64,000 nucleotides of DNA from Smallanthus sonchifolius (Eukaryota > Streptophyta > Magnoliopsida > Asterales > Asteraceae), in NCBI GenBank assembly GCA_023525975.1, contig CM042038.1, positions 11,045,272-11,109,271 on the forward strand, in the 5' to 3' direction. Shown piece after piece: positions 11,388 to 21,768 of this stretch. The position numbers were made by a program, and so were the translations under genes. The notes below the pieces were generated by a model that saw nothing but the letters and a program-made list of their open reading frames with translations, was not told the DNA's origin and ran no database searches. How positions within the stretch are numbered: the first letter of the stretch is position 1; each line of letters starts with the position of its first letter.

Positions 11388-12575
11388 AGATGCGGTTTCA
11401 TGTTTTGATAAAGGTCTTCGAGAGGCAATAGAAGACATTGTTGTATGTGGGGGCCCTTTTTTTGGTGAACTCCAGTGGCGGATCGCGACCTTGCCGATGC
11501 GGCTTGGTGGGTTGGGCCTTCTGTCGGCCCGGGATGTGGCTGCCTATGCCTTTGTGGCTTCCAGGTCTCAATCTTGGGAGTTGCAGGACCACATCTTACG
11601 CAACAGTGGGGTTGCTACCACTGACCCGGATTATACCAGCGCCCTGGATCGATTGCATGAATCTCTCCCTGATTTTGATCTCAACGGTTTCTCTAACAAG
11701 GACACCGCCCCCAAAAAACCACAGAAAACTTTGGCGAATGCCCTTTGTTGTCGAATCGCACAAAGTTTGGGAGAATATTTCCATTTGTCCCCCCGCCAGA
11801 AAGCCGTCATTGAATGCTTACAGAGGCCTCACGCCCAAGATTTCTTAACTGTTATTCCTATTGAAGGTCTGGGTCAACGTATGTCAGCGGTGGAGTACCG
11901 GTCAATCCTTAAATACCGTATGATGATCCCCATGTTCCCGAATGATGAAACTTGCCCAGTCTGCCGTAAAGCATGTCTGGATAAATACGGGGAGCATGCG
12001 TTACACTGTAGAGAGCTGCCGGGGTTTAAGTATCGCCATGACTTTGTTCGAGACGCGTTAATGGATATTCTCAGACGAGCAGGGATCTCAGCAAAGAAAG
12101 AGGCACCGGTTAATTTTCTTACGGACCCGGCGGAAGGGAGGTCCACCCTACGCCAAGCGGACGTGCTAGTTTTTGGTTGGGAGGGCGGGAAACATGCTTG
12201 TGTCGATCTCACAGGTGTATCCCCCCTAGTTGGGTTGCGGGAAAATGGGTTTGTGGCGGGGGCAAGCTGTTATGAAAGCAGAGTCAAAGAAGGTGGAAAA
12301 GCACGCGAAAGCTTGTGAGGATAATCAGCATGCCTTTGTCCCCCTGGCGTTTGACACGTTCGGCTCCTTGGCGCCGGAGGCGGTTCGGTTCTTGGCTAGA
12401 GTTCAGCGTGTAGTCCACAGCAACTTTACGACTCCTCAGGGGCGAGGCTTTGTTTTTAGTAGATTAGGGTTTTCCATTCAGAAGGGGATGGCGGCGCAGT
12501 TTGTTGCCCGTCTACCTGCTATCCTTATGTAATTTGCCTTGTTGATTGGAATGAAAAAAAAAAAAAAAAAAAAAA
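11388..12575 (+). mobile_element. 5'-truncated non-LTR retroelement: C-terminal Cys/His and nuclease-like domain, with poly(A) tail
   Basis: Coding-like sequence opens near 11388 (KDAVSCFDKGLREAIEDIVV) and continues to 12318 in one frame, then shifts to a second frame ending at the stop at 12532. The shift maps to a five-G run at 12258-12262. Visible motifs: LPMRLGGLGLLSARDVA (post-RT thumb-like region), CPVC (11953-11964) followed by GEHALHC (to 12009), then RQADVLV (from 12151) and CVDLTGV (about 12199). A 22-base A run (12554-12575) follows the stop, as expected for a target-primed LINE copy truncated at its 5' end. The Cys/His motif followed by a D...D block recalls the restriction-like endonuclease end of R2-type LINEs; that is inference. 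Polymerase and 5' parts are missing. Confidence 0.7.
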
Positions 12576-12615
12576 TATATATAGACTAGATTGTAAAATT
12601 CATTTGCACCTAATT

Positions 12616-13052
12616 TCAACCTTCTCCTTTTGGAAGTTGGTCACAGTCACCCAAGTCGTCCAACTTTACTTTGAAAACAGCCTTCTCAAAGTTGGCATTT
12701 TCCGGAAGATCCAAGTATTGCTCGTAATACCTTTCACTGTTTTGACCGACTAATATGAATCGGTTATTGACATCTACCTCCATTTTGATGTCGGTGGTGT
12801 CCAAGCCGGGAGCAGGGATTTCAAACTGGATCTCATCCGGTAACAGGTTGTTGAACCTGGGCTTAGCGAAATTCCTATAATACGCCTTTTTTATCAATTC
12901 GGTGACTGCACAAAAAAATAAGAGGGTTAATGACAGAGTGTGTGTGAATTAAAAATGCAGAAGGTCTCACCCGTTGGTTTGCTACTGTTTCCTGTAGCAT
13001 AAGACCTAACGAACGATGAACTTCTCTTAAAAAATCTGGATGTCATTTTCAT
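12616..13052 (-). CDS. Small HSP20-like (alpha-crystallin fold) protein, probably mitochondrial
   Basis: Two exons, 12971-13052 and 12616-12905, joined by a GTGAG donor and TTTGTGCAG acceptor; phases close, giving 123 aa. The N-terminus (MKMTSRFFKRSSSFVRSYAT) is basic, Ser-rich and free of acidic residues, with an R-S-Y-A cleavage-like motif, which fits a mitochondrial presequence. The C-terminal part has the Hsp20 core: EIPAPGLDTTDIKMEVD, then RFILVGQ and YYEQYLDLPEN, then FEKAVFKVKLDDLG. The usual GVL and I-x-I motifs are replaced or absent, so this is a diverged member and oligomerisation may differ. An ATG two codons later (13046) is an alternative start. The stop lies 41 bp from a LINE poly(A) tail, and a Helitron begins 21 bp upstream of the ATG. 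Activity is not shown. Confidence 0.72.
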
Positions 13053-13072
13053 CTCTGGTTTGGATGAATAAA

Positions 13073-13532
13073 TCTATACTATATAATAGAGAAAGGTTTT
13101 TGTAGGACACGTGTCGTCACCATATTAAATCTCATCATTGTTTTCCCGCCTCTCTATCTTATTAAATACACTCATATTTATACTAATAAATAAATGTTTA
13201 AGGTGGACACTTGTCACCTTTTTATGCCTCCTCACGTTGATTTTCCCGTCTCTCTCTTCTAATAAATGCACATCTATCATATTAAATAGTAATGATATTA
13301 TAAATATATTATTAAAGAAGAATACTAATTATATTAAATAAGAATATATAATAGGAAATCAAAAATATAACTAATTGAAGAAAAATACTAATTTGTTATA
13401 TACACACACATTTTCACCTGATATATCTCGAGACAATCATAATAGTCTGACAAGTTATTACGTATTTACAAATTTATAAATTTTATATTTTCTAATATAT
13501 AATCCCGTGTAATACACGGGATTCTAACCTAG
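13073..13532 (+). mobile_element. Small non-autonomous Helitron
   Basis: The 5' end is A|TCTATACTATATAATAG, close to the usual Helitron start TCTCTACTA. The 3' end has a perfect short hairpin (CCCGTG...CACGGG at 13504-13520) eleven bases before CTAG|T. Insertion between A and T with no target duplication fits rolling-circle elements. It carries no gene and starts only 21 bp from the HSP20-like start codon, so it may form that gene's promoter or 5' UTR. Confidence 0.68.
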
Positions 13533-13849
13533 TCTTTTAATAAATTAATAATATACTAATAAAACATATTTATTTTAAAATTATCCTTTATTATAAAAAA
13601 AAACTTTGAAATCTAATTATGTAATTTTTATTTTCAATCAAATAGTAAATAAAAGTCAAATTACATTAAATAGTAATTGACGTATTTCCGAAACCCAATT
13701 ATATATTATTTTTTACATATTTTGAATTTTGTTTTATATCCTTAATATACAGTAATACATTTTTACACCCGTAAAATACATAAATAAAATTTAAGAAATT
13801 TATTTATTGATATTTTTCACCCGTGTGTATTACACGGGGTCTAAGCTAG
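13533..13849 (+). mobile_element. Second Helitron 3' end
   Basis: A hairpin (CCCGTGTGTATTACACGGG, 13820-13838) is followed by GTCTAAG and CTAG|T ending at 13849. This is a second Helitron terminus just downstream of the first. The matching 5' end was not identified; the smaller element may have inserted in or beside an older one. Confidence 0.5.
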
Positions 13850-14055
13850 TTGTATAAATAAATCAAGTTAAGAAGCTACCAAAATGAGAATATTTTGACT
13901 TTGAAAGTCAAACATGTGGCTGTCAAGTTTGTAATTGTTCATACAAACTCACATTTTAATCAAGTATTAAAGTAATCACAAAACATAAAACTAAAACAGT
14001 ATTTAGTATTGCCTGTGGAAAACATAAAATATTTTTTATTCGATTAAATCTTGAA

Positions 14056-15497
14056 GAGTAAACTGTCATTTTCATCCTCGTGGTTTACTCACTTTTGCTA
14101 GTTTCATCCAAAAAGTTTTTTTTTCACCTGTGTATCCTCGTGGTTTACAAAAGTTGTCATTTTCATCCAGTCAGTTAATTACATCCATATTTAACTGTTA
14201 AATCAAGGCTAAATTTGTCTTTTTACCTATTTCTTTGTTTTATTTGTATTTTAAACTCTTAAATATTTACACCCTACCATATTATCATGTCACGTTCCTT
14301 AACCCTAATACCATGAGATGATCGTGACTCCTTGTTTCATAAACCCTGCTTCATAAAATCAATCAACTACTTGTTTCATAGAATCGATCTTGGTGTGAGG
14401 TTGGATTGTTTATGGTATAATCATTTGCAATTTATGGTATATATATATATATACATGTATATATATATTTATGGTAAAATCATTCAGAAAATTCATTATA
14501 AAATGCAGTCAATCAAAATGCAATCTGTAGTCAGATTCAAAAAATGCAATCTGCACAAATTCATTAAGAAAATTCATTTATAAAATGCATTAGAAAAATG
14601 GTTAGAAAAATGTAATTGCAGTCAAAAAATGCAATTAACAGTACAACTAATTCATTTCAATTTCTTTCGGGAGGTAAAGTAGACACAAGCACCCACACAG
14701 GTGCACAATCTAAGCAATACATCTATGTAAATCTAAAACCCATGACGGCATCGTCTCTTCTCCCAATTAGGGCTTTATAATTAATCCTACTATCACCTGA
14801 TGAAACAGAGAACTTACACTTAATTTTGGGTTACACGTGAAATTGAATCGAGAAACTGAACCCTTAATTGCGTTTACCTGAGGTAGAAGTGAGAGGGAAG
14901 TCAAAATAGGAGTTGAGGGAAGATCGTATGGATGAACTAGGGTTTTTATGATAATCAAGGATTTAAGAAGAGTAGAGTATACGGATAATCCGTGTGGTTT
15001 ATCAAAGGTTTGGATTTGGTCCTTAGCTTTTTAAAAGTATATGGATGGTCCCCATGGTTTGCACTTAGTAACACATTTAGTCCCCAGCCAACAAATCTAA
15101 AAGTTTTAGAAGCTCCGAGTTATGGACTAAATGCGTTACAAAGTGCAAACCACAGGGGCCATACATGTACTTTTGGCAAAGTTTGGGGACTAAATGCGTT
15201 ACAAAGTGTAAACCCATTGACCATCTATGTACTTTTAAAAAGTTAGGGACCAAATCCAAAATTTTGGTAAACCACAGGGACCATCCATGTACTTTATTCA
15301 TTTAAGAATTTGATAAATAAATATTTATGTAAAAAGACAAGTTTACCCCTGATTTAAAGTTAAAATATGGATGGAATTAACTGACCGGATGAAAATGACA
15401 ACTTTTGTAAACCATGGGGATACATAGGTGAAAAAAACTTTTTAGATGAAACTGACAAAAATGATTAAACCACGAGAAAGAAAACAACAGTTTATTC
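14056..15497. mobile_element. MULE-like element with perfect 9-bp target duplication
   Basis: Ends GAGTAAACTGTCATTTTC and the reverse complement of ...ACAGTTTATTC form inverted repeats of more than 100 bp (both contain CACCTGTGTATCC- and TTGTCATTTTCATCC-like blocks). The 9-bp direct repeat AATCTTGAA flanks the element exactly (14047-14055 and 15498-15506), the hallmark of Mutator-like insertion. The core holds a second pair of opposing repeats (about 15000-15300, TTTGGATTTGGTCC and its inverse). No transposase is visible. Confidence 0.85.
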
Positions 15498-15679
15498 AAT
15501 CTTGAATATTGGTAATAGGTTCGGATAAGTTAAATCAGTCCCACTCGAGTCTGGTTATTGAAATTATCAATTAGCTCATCTGTTGGCTAGTGTGGAAAAA
15601 CAATTCATCATTGCCTTAAAGTTTTCATATTCAATAAACCCAAATTTAGCTTTGAAATCCTACAACAGAGATCCACTCA

Positions 15680-16714
15680 CAGTGTTATAAAAATAGCGTC
15701 TAGGCGTCGATTAATCACTAGGCGAACAGTGAAGGTGGAATTTTGACCTAGTCGGTCTAAAAATCGTTGGGCGGTCCAAATCGGGTCTAGTCGGGATCAT
15801 TGTTCTTGAGAGAAATCCATACCTTTCGATGGTTTTCACATTCAGATCGAATCCTTCGATGGTTTTCACCTTCACGATACGACTGAGAATAGACGAGATC
15901 GAACCTTTCGATGGTCTACATATTCACGATGCGACAGAGAGGATCATTATTATTGAGAGACCGCCCAACATAGATCGATGTAGAGGGGGAGAGCATAGAT
16001 CGATGTAGAGTAAAGTTGCTGTTGTTTGTGTTGTTTGAATAGATAGTGAATAGGTTTAGGGTTTTAAAAGAGAGTTAAATGACAACAATGCCCCTCTATG
16101 ATTAAAAAAAATCTATAAAGAATGAAAAATAAATGTGTGGCCATAAATTAGTTTATGGGTCTTCACCAATAAATAAATATATATATATATATATATATAG
16201 GGGTATGTTCTTTTGAGAACCAACAATATGTTAAGAACCGTGAGAACCGCATTAACTCTTCCTCTATTTATAATATAAATTGACTATAATTCATGTACAT
16301 TTCAATATGTTTAAGGTTTGGTTTTAAAAGACCTTGAATTTATAGTCCTTTTTTTAAATGCATATATGCACTCACACTATATGCACAAATGAATGCATAT
16401 ATGCATATTTTTATACTTTTCTTAAAAAAATTCAGGAGAGATGAGATAAACTCAAACTAAGAGTGGGAAGAGATAAATAAATCATTGTTGTTGAATTTTA
16501 CTTTTTTCACTAAAGCGATATGTACACGTTTTGTGCGGTTCTTTCGGTTCTCAACATATAGTTGGTTCTCAAAAGAACATGCCCCTATATATATATATAT
16601 AAATTACATATAAAATTCCAATCACATTAATCCCGCCTAGACCCCGATTAATCCCGCCTAGGCCTAGGCCCTACCCCACCGCCCGACTAACATCTAGCGA
16701 TTTTTACAACACTG
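15680..16714. mobile_element. hAT-type non-autonomous element with 8-bp target duplication
   Basis: Starts CAGTGTTATAAAAATAGC and ends GCGATTTTTACAACACTG, with GC-rich subterminal GATTAATC and GCCTAGGC blocks. The 8-bp repeat TCCACTCA flanks it exactly (15672-15679 and 16715-16722). CAGTG ends and 8-bp duplications are diagnostic of the hAT superfamily. A MITE is nested inside (16200-16585). The right end closely resembles the element at 32692 in CPSF160 intron 16. Confidence 0.88.
16200..16585. mobile_element. MITE nested in the hAT element
   Basis: Termini GGGGTATGTTCTTTTGAGAA and the inverse of TTCTCAAAAGAACATGCCCC differ at one base, and the inverted repeat continues about 50 bp (GGTTCTCA and GCGGTTCT blocks). 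Runs of TA flank both sides, so the insertion was in a TA-repeat target or created one. No coding content. Confidence 0.75.
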
Positions 16715-16722
16715 TCCACTCA

Positions 16723-18400
16723 TAACATTAAGCCAAACAAAATAGTTCTACACTGCAATGCCATTTTGTTATCTATAAAAAAATATCCTTAAAAAAGTCA
16801 AAATCAGATTTAGATGGATTCAAAGTAAAATTTAAGCAAATACTTTTTTTTACATTGATGTATAAAAAATCATGACCTTTTATCTTTTATTTACATCCTT
16901 GCAGCAGCCTAACAGTTTATATTACTCGTGATTCATGAAACAAAAGGGACTAAAACTAACGAGAGCTGCATACAAATACATCTTCTTCTTCATCCAAACA
17001 AATCGGTAATCAAAACAAACAATAATTAACCAGATAACAATGCATACGAACAATTGAGCATGATTTAGAAAAGGGAAAAAGAAATCAAACCGTTGATTTT
17101 ACTATAAACTCAATAATCATATATAAAAAAACCTTAATACGACAATAACTATTATAACAATAATTACTAAAATAATCGAACTTACTTACCTATGTGAATC
17201 GTGAGGTTCTCATAGCGTTTTTAGAAGCAAAGCTCTCGATCAAGTTTTTATAATTCATAGTCTCTAATATATCGTTTTCAATAGATATCATCGTTAAATC
17301 GTTAAGTCTTTCTTGGGACATTGTCAATCTTAAGTACGACTAATTAATCAATATTCAATAATCAACATTGGTTTAACTAATAACTAATTAATCAATAAAC
17401 AGCGTAAAAAATCAGTAAATCACAACAGCTAGCATGTTCATCTAATCATCTTCAACATGATTTACAAAAGATGAATCACAAATCAAATATCAATCACTCA
17501 ATCAGATAGCCATGAAGTCGAATCACAAATCAAATATTAATCAGACAATCAATATTCAATCATACATGCCTTAGTCAGTTAGCCGGCTTGCTCGCTGATC
17601 GGCGATCGTCCCTGTTGCGCAACTCCGGACTCCCTGGTCTGATCAGCGATCGTCCCCTTCACCCTTGCCCTTGCCGCGTCTTCTGCTGATTGTGAGTCGT
17701 AAGGAAAAGCCCACACTATCAAACATATATATTATTTAGTAAAATTCTATTGGGCCAATTTATTTTGTAGAGGACAATGAGATAGCGGTTAAATTATAAG
17801 TTGGGTCTTTTATAAGTAATGGACTAATGTTACTGAGATTGGGTTTAAAACTTTAAATATATGATATATATATATATATATATAATGTATTAAAAAATTA
17901 AAATTTTCGGTCCCCCTCAGAAGACCAGCCTTTGGGGTGCCCATGAGGTTTAGGGAATTAGGGGTGTGCATGGGTCGATTTGGGGTAAAATCAAGCCCAA
18001 AACGAAAGTTAGATTTTTGGTTTTTTGCTCACCCCTATAGGGAGTCGTTACTTATTAGTAACATGCTTGTACCTAGCAGAATGAGACCGACACCGACTGA
18101 ATAACATCAGTACCGTTATATAATTGTCTTTGTTATTAATTTTTTAACGGGTTTGTCGTATCAATGTTAAGCCAGGTTTACGTCGCAACATTAGTTTTAT
18201 ATGTTTTTTTTGTGCTTGGCCACGTTAATGTGACCGCCTCAACCATTCAAAATTTATCCTTGTACAAAATTCTCAACTCTACTTCTCAAACTTCTAAACT
18301 CTCAACTTTACCCCTCAAATTTCGTTTCTTTTTTTCTTATACTATTTTTTTATATTCGTTTATAAAATTTGTTTTTCCTAATTTTATTTTGTTTTTACTT
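16723..18400. other. AT-rich intergenic region, no gene seen
   Basis: Contains TA microsatellites (about 17868-17885) and a GC-richer patch at 17580-17700 with the imperfect direct repeat CTGATCGGCGATCGTCCC. No coding frame with homology, RNA gene or bounded element was recognised. Confidence 0.45.
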
Positions 18401-19158
18401 TAATTTCGTATGTTTCTATCGCACGGGTTTAAGTGATAAATTTTCAAATATACCGTCGAGACGTCTTTTCTCTTTGTGTATTTAATCACATTTAATACCC
18501 ACCGCAACACACGGGGTTAACTTACTAGTATGTTTCAAGTTTAAAATCTCTGTATGTCACTTTTCCAAACTGTTAATCTGGTCCATCCGTCATCGTTGAC
18601 ACAATTTTATGGTTTTTATCCCTATTATAATAAAACTAAATTTTGTGTCATTTGTCAACACCATATTTATCCTTATATTCATTTTCCCCAAAAACCACAT
18701 TTACATCCTCCATCCAATATTTTCGTATTTAGCTTATTTTTTTTTAAAATATTACATAAATAAACATTTTACCAAATTAATTTCATCATTATAACCATTG
18801 ACTCATATTTTTTTTATAAAAATTTATCATCAAAAGTGATTATTTTAAAAAACAAGAATAAAAAATAGGATATTTAAAAAAAAACAAAGTTTATAAAGTT
18901 TATTAACTAAAAGCGAGTTTTTAAAATTTTATTAATAAAAAACCAAAATTTTTGTTTTACATATAAAATTTGAAAATACTACTTTTGTATTTTAAATAAA
19001 TATGCGTTAGAATAAAGTTTGCTAATATTTAATTAGTAGTCTTTTGATTAAGTTTGATGTCAAATTTGTATAAAAAATGTATTAAGATATTTATCAATAT
19101 AATCTTAACGTTTTCACCCCGTATGTTACACGGGGTTTAACACGAGGTTTAAAACTAG
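18400..19158 (+). mobile_element. Two further Helitron-like 3' ends
   Basis: At 18498-18528 a CCCACCG...ACACGGGG hairpin-like block is followed by CTAG|T. At 19117-19158 CCCCGTATGTTACACGGGG is followed by GTTTAAAACTAG|T. Both resemble the 13.5-kb Helitron termini. Their 5' ends are not defined; the sequence between is AT-rich and non-coding. Confidence 0.4.
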
Positions 19159-19689
19159 TTCATCAAATAAATACCTTTTGTTTTTAAAACATTTCAACAA
19201 ACAAATTGAAAACTTTCTATAACACTAGTTATTCAATTAATATTTACACCTCTTATTTTTAAAAGTCAAACCAGTTAATTCCTCACATTTTTAAAAGTCA
19301 AACTAGGTAATCCCACTAACTTTTATGTAACGAACCGTGTTTAGATTGGTTTTTAATTTGCTACATCAATACTTTATAGTCACAACTACTAACTTATAGA
19401 GTTTCTACTAAAACCTTTAACTATACATCAATATTTATTATAAGACTTCAATACTCGACCACTTAGTATCTAGTAACATACTAACATCTTTTATTACATA
19501 CCATGATACTGTCAAGTTACAACTTACAAGCGGTTTGTTACATTTAAACAAAGAAATTAACGAATGACTTTTTATTTTAAACGAAAACTTCTAGATATTT
19601 TAAAATAATTTGGTTTATCCAAGACATCACATAGAAGTTTAGAACATCCATGACAACCCAACCCAGGGAAAACCCCCCGGTTAAGTAAA

Positions 19690-19905
19690 CTTATGATTAG
19701 CCATCAAGGTTCTGCCTTGGTGGTCAATGGGTTATCCAAAAAGTTCCCCCTATGTGGAGGTAATGAGTTCGAATCTTGTAAGGTGCACTTTATAAAAAGT
19801 AGGAACACTATCTGTAGATTCGAATTCCTTGGGGGTTATATAAGTAGACTGATGTACGAGCCTCCCATGGTGGGACGTGCCAGTTGAGCCCACACCGTTC
19901 AATTA
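19690..19905 (+). mobile_element. tRNA-derived SINE
   Basis: A tRNA-like head contains an A-box-like TGGTGGTCAATGGG (about 19718) and a B box GAGTTCGAATCTTG (about 19766), spaced as in Pol III internal promoters. It is followed by an unrelated body and a short A-rich tail (AATTAAAAAAAACT). AACTTA occurs on both sides, a possible short target repeat. No functional tRNA fold is expected. Confidence 0.6.
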
Positions 19906-19930
19906 AAAAAAACTTACTGACATTTTTTTA

Positions 19931-21509
19931 GAGTAAACTGTAATTTGTACCCCTGTGGTTTAGTTTCGCTGACAGTTTGCAACCCTGTTTTAAAAGAAGT
20001 GCAATTTGCCCCCCTGTGGTTTGGCTTCTCTCTCTCTTTGCACCCATGCCGTTACAATCACCGTTAATCTTTTAACTCCGTTAGGGGTATTAAAGTCTTT
20101 TCACCCAAAAAGCAAAACCTAACATAATGTGCACCACTGTTGTTTGGTTTCTTTATCACTTTGCACCCCTCGCCCTCACCCTTCCCGTCTGCTCCGGCCA
20201 CCACACCTGCACCATTCGGCAACACCGTCTCCTCCGACCACCTTTTTTTCCACACAAAAACAAATATTAAGGACTTGAATTTAATTTATCATTCTCCGAG
20301 GTTGAAATTGTAATCTCACACGCTGTTGATGTTGAACTATAGATATATACGAAACAGTCAACACCTTCACTTCCATCCTCATTTTCACATCTTCAATTCC
20401 ACCATTAAACTTCAACAATCAAAATCATCGTCCTTTCTTTTCACTGGCGCCATTCATCAAACAGTTGGTGGGCGTAGTTTCCAAACACTGTCTAACTTAG
20501 TTTTCTTCTCACAGTGTTCTCGTTTTCTTCAGCTGATCGGCCCCCATATCTCTATCCATATCTATCCATCATAATCACTACGATAAACAGAGTTTGAAAG
20601 GCCAAAAATCCCCAGAAAGAAGAAGATTTGGGAAGAATGGCAAGCATTGGTACCACTTGTTCTTCTGGTTTGATTTTGAGGAGAAAAGAATTAACCAACA
20701 ATGGAGGTTCTATGCTGCAATTCAATGGGTTAAGAGCCATGGAGGCTAACCAGGTTGTTGCTCCATCTGGGTTTAATCCTAGCTGGTCTGCTTCTATTTC
20801 CGGTATGAATTTATAACACGACACAAACCATCCTCACTTTCACATCTTCAATTCCACCATTAAACATCAACAATCAAAACCTTGTTCACACCCCCAATTT
20901 CAATTTCAATTCCCCTTTCACATTCACTTCCAATCTTATATTAATCCATGGAAATCACTTCAATTCCATTTCCAAACCAAGAAGACTACTCCTTTTTCTA
21001 CACCTTCTTTCAAGACCTCGACAACAACAATAACATCTCCGACCATCAAACGCCGGGAATTGGATGCCGGAGAAGACGGTTCTTTGAAGGAAATCATCAA
21101 CACTATCTCGTTTCTCGACGACCAAGACATCCCCGGTTCCAGTTTTGACTTTGACCTCGAATTTTGCTATGGATTCGGAAGAGAGGGTTAGGAAAACACC
21201 GCCGCCGAAGTTCGACGGCGGGGCTGCGGCGGTTGATGAGGCGTGTTCTAGCCAGCACCACACCTGCACTATCCGACAACTTTCTCGGTCAGTCGAAAAA
21301 CATGGCCCGTTTTTTAACTTTCCCGACTGAGCCATGGGTGTTACAAAGAGGGTAAATTTGGGATGACGTCTGGGATATTATTGTCTTTTCATTAAAAAAA
21401 TAACGGCATGGGTGTAAAGAGAGAAACCAAATTACTGGGGGTAAATTGCACTTCTTTTAAAACAGAGTTGCAAAGTGTCAGCAGGCCTAAACCATAGGGT
21501 CTAAATTAC

Positions 21510-21512
<3 letters not shown>
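19931..21512. mobile_element. Pack-MULE-like element carrying gene fragments
   Basis: Inverted repeats of about 130 bp: the left arm starts GAGTAAACTGTAATTTGTAC and both arms share TGTTTTAAAAGAAGTGCAAT and CACCCATGCCGTTA. The right terminus is interrupted by a run of about 34 T (about 21512-21545), beyond which the final bases of the repeat are missing. The core contains gene-like pieces: a leader plus ATG exon ending in a splice-donor-like site (20637-20816) and an unrelated exon-like block (about 20948-21190). A stretch near 20361-20435 is repeated at 20827-20890. The right end lies about 250 bp from the CPSF160 start codon. Confidence 0.65.
20637..20816 (+). pseudogene. Captured first-exon fragment in the Pack-MULE-like element (transit-peptide-like)
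   Basis: An ATG in good context opens a 59-codon frame (MASIGTTCSSGLILRRKE...). It is rich in Ser, Thr and basic residues with few acidic ones, like a plastid transit peptide. A CCG|GTATGA donor-like site occurs at the end of the frame, which then stops within a few codons. This looks like a captured exon 1 whose intron was cut. The donor gene was not recognised, and expression is unknown. Confidence 0.4.
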
Positions 21513-21547
<35 letters not shown>

Positions 21548-21599
21548 CATGGCCCGGATTTCGACCGACTGTAAACCAAGACTGGTCCGTGTAATTTCC

Positions 21600-21768
21600 C
21601 CTGTATTCCTTTTACGCAAAATCATATAGTTCTTCCCTGCTCAAACCACCGAGGTTTAGGACTTTTCAAAACCCTAGACACTTCTCTGCACAATCCTCTA
21701 TCTCTCCACCTCCATATCCAACCCTACATTCAAGAAATCATCATAACAGGTTACATTTCACCGAGGAA
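21600..21768 (+). promoter_or_regulatory. CPSF160 proximal promoter / 5' UTR with telo-box
   Basis: The stretch between the T run and the ATG holds AAACCCTAG (about 21669), a telo-box-type element common just downstream of start sites in plant housekeeping genes, and pyrimidine-rich leader sequence. No clear TATA box was seen. The usable promoter upstream is limited by the Pack-MULE-like element. Confidence 0.4.

Noticed and set aside
19718..19790. Functional tRNA gene
   Set aside because: A and B boxes are present but the cloverleaf stems are not; it fits a SINE head.
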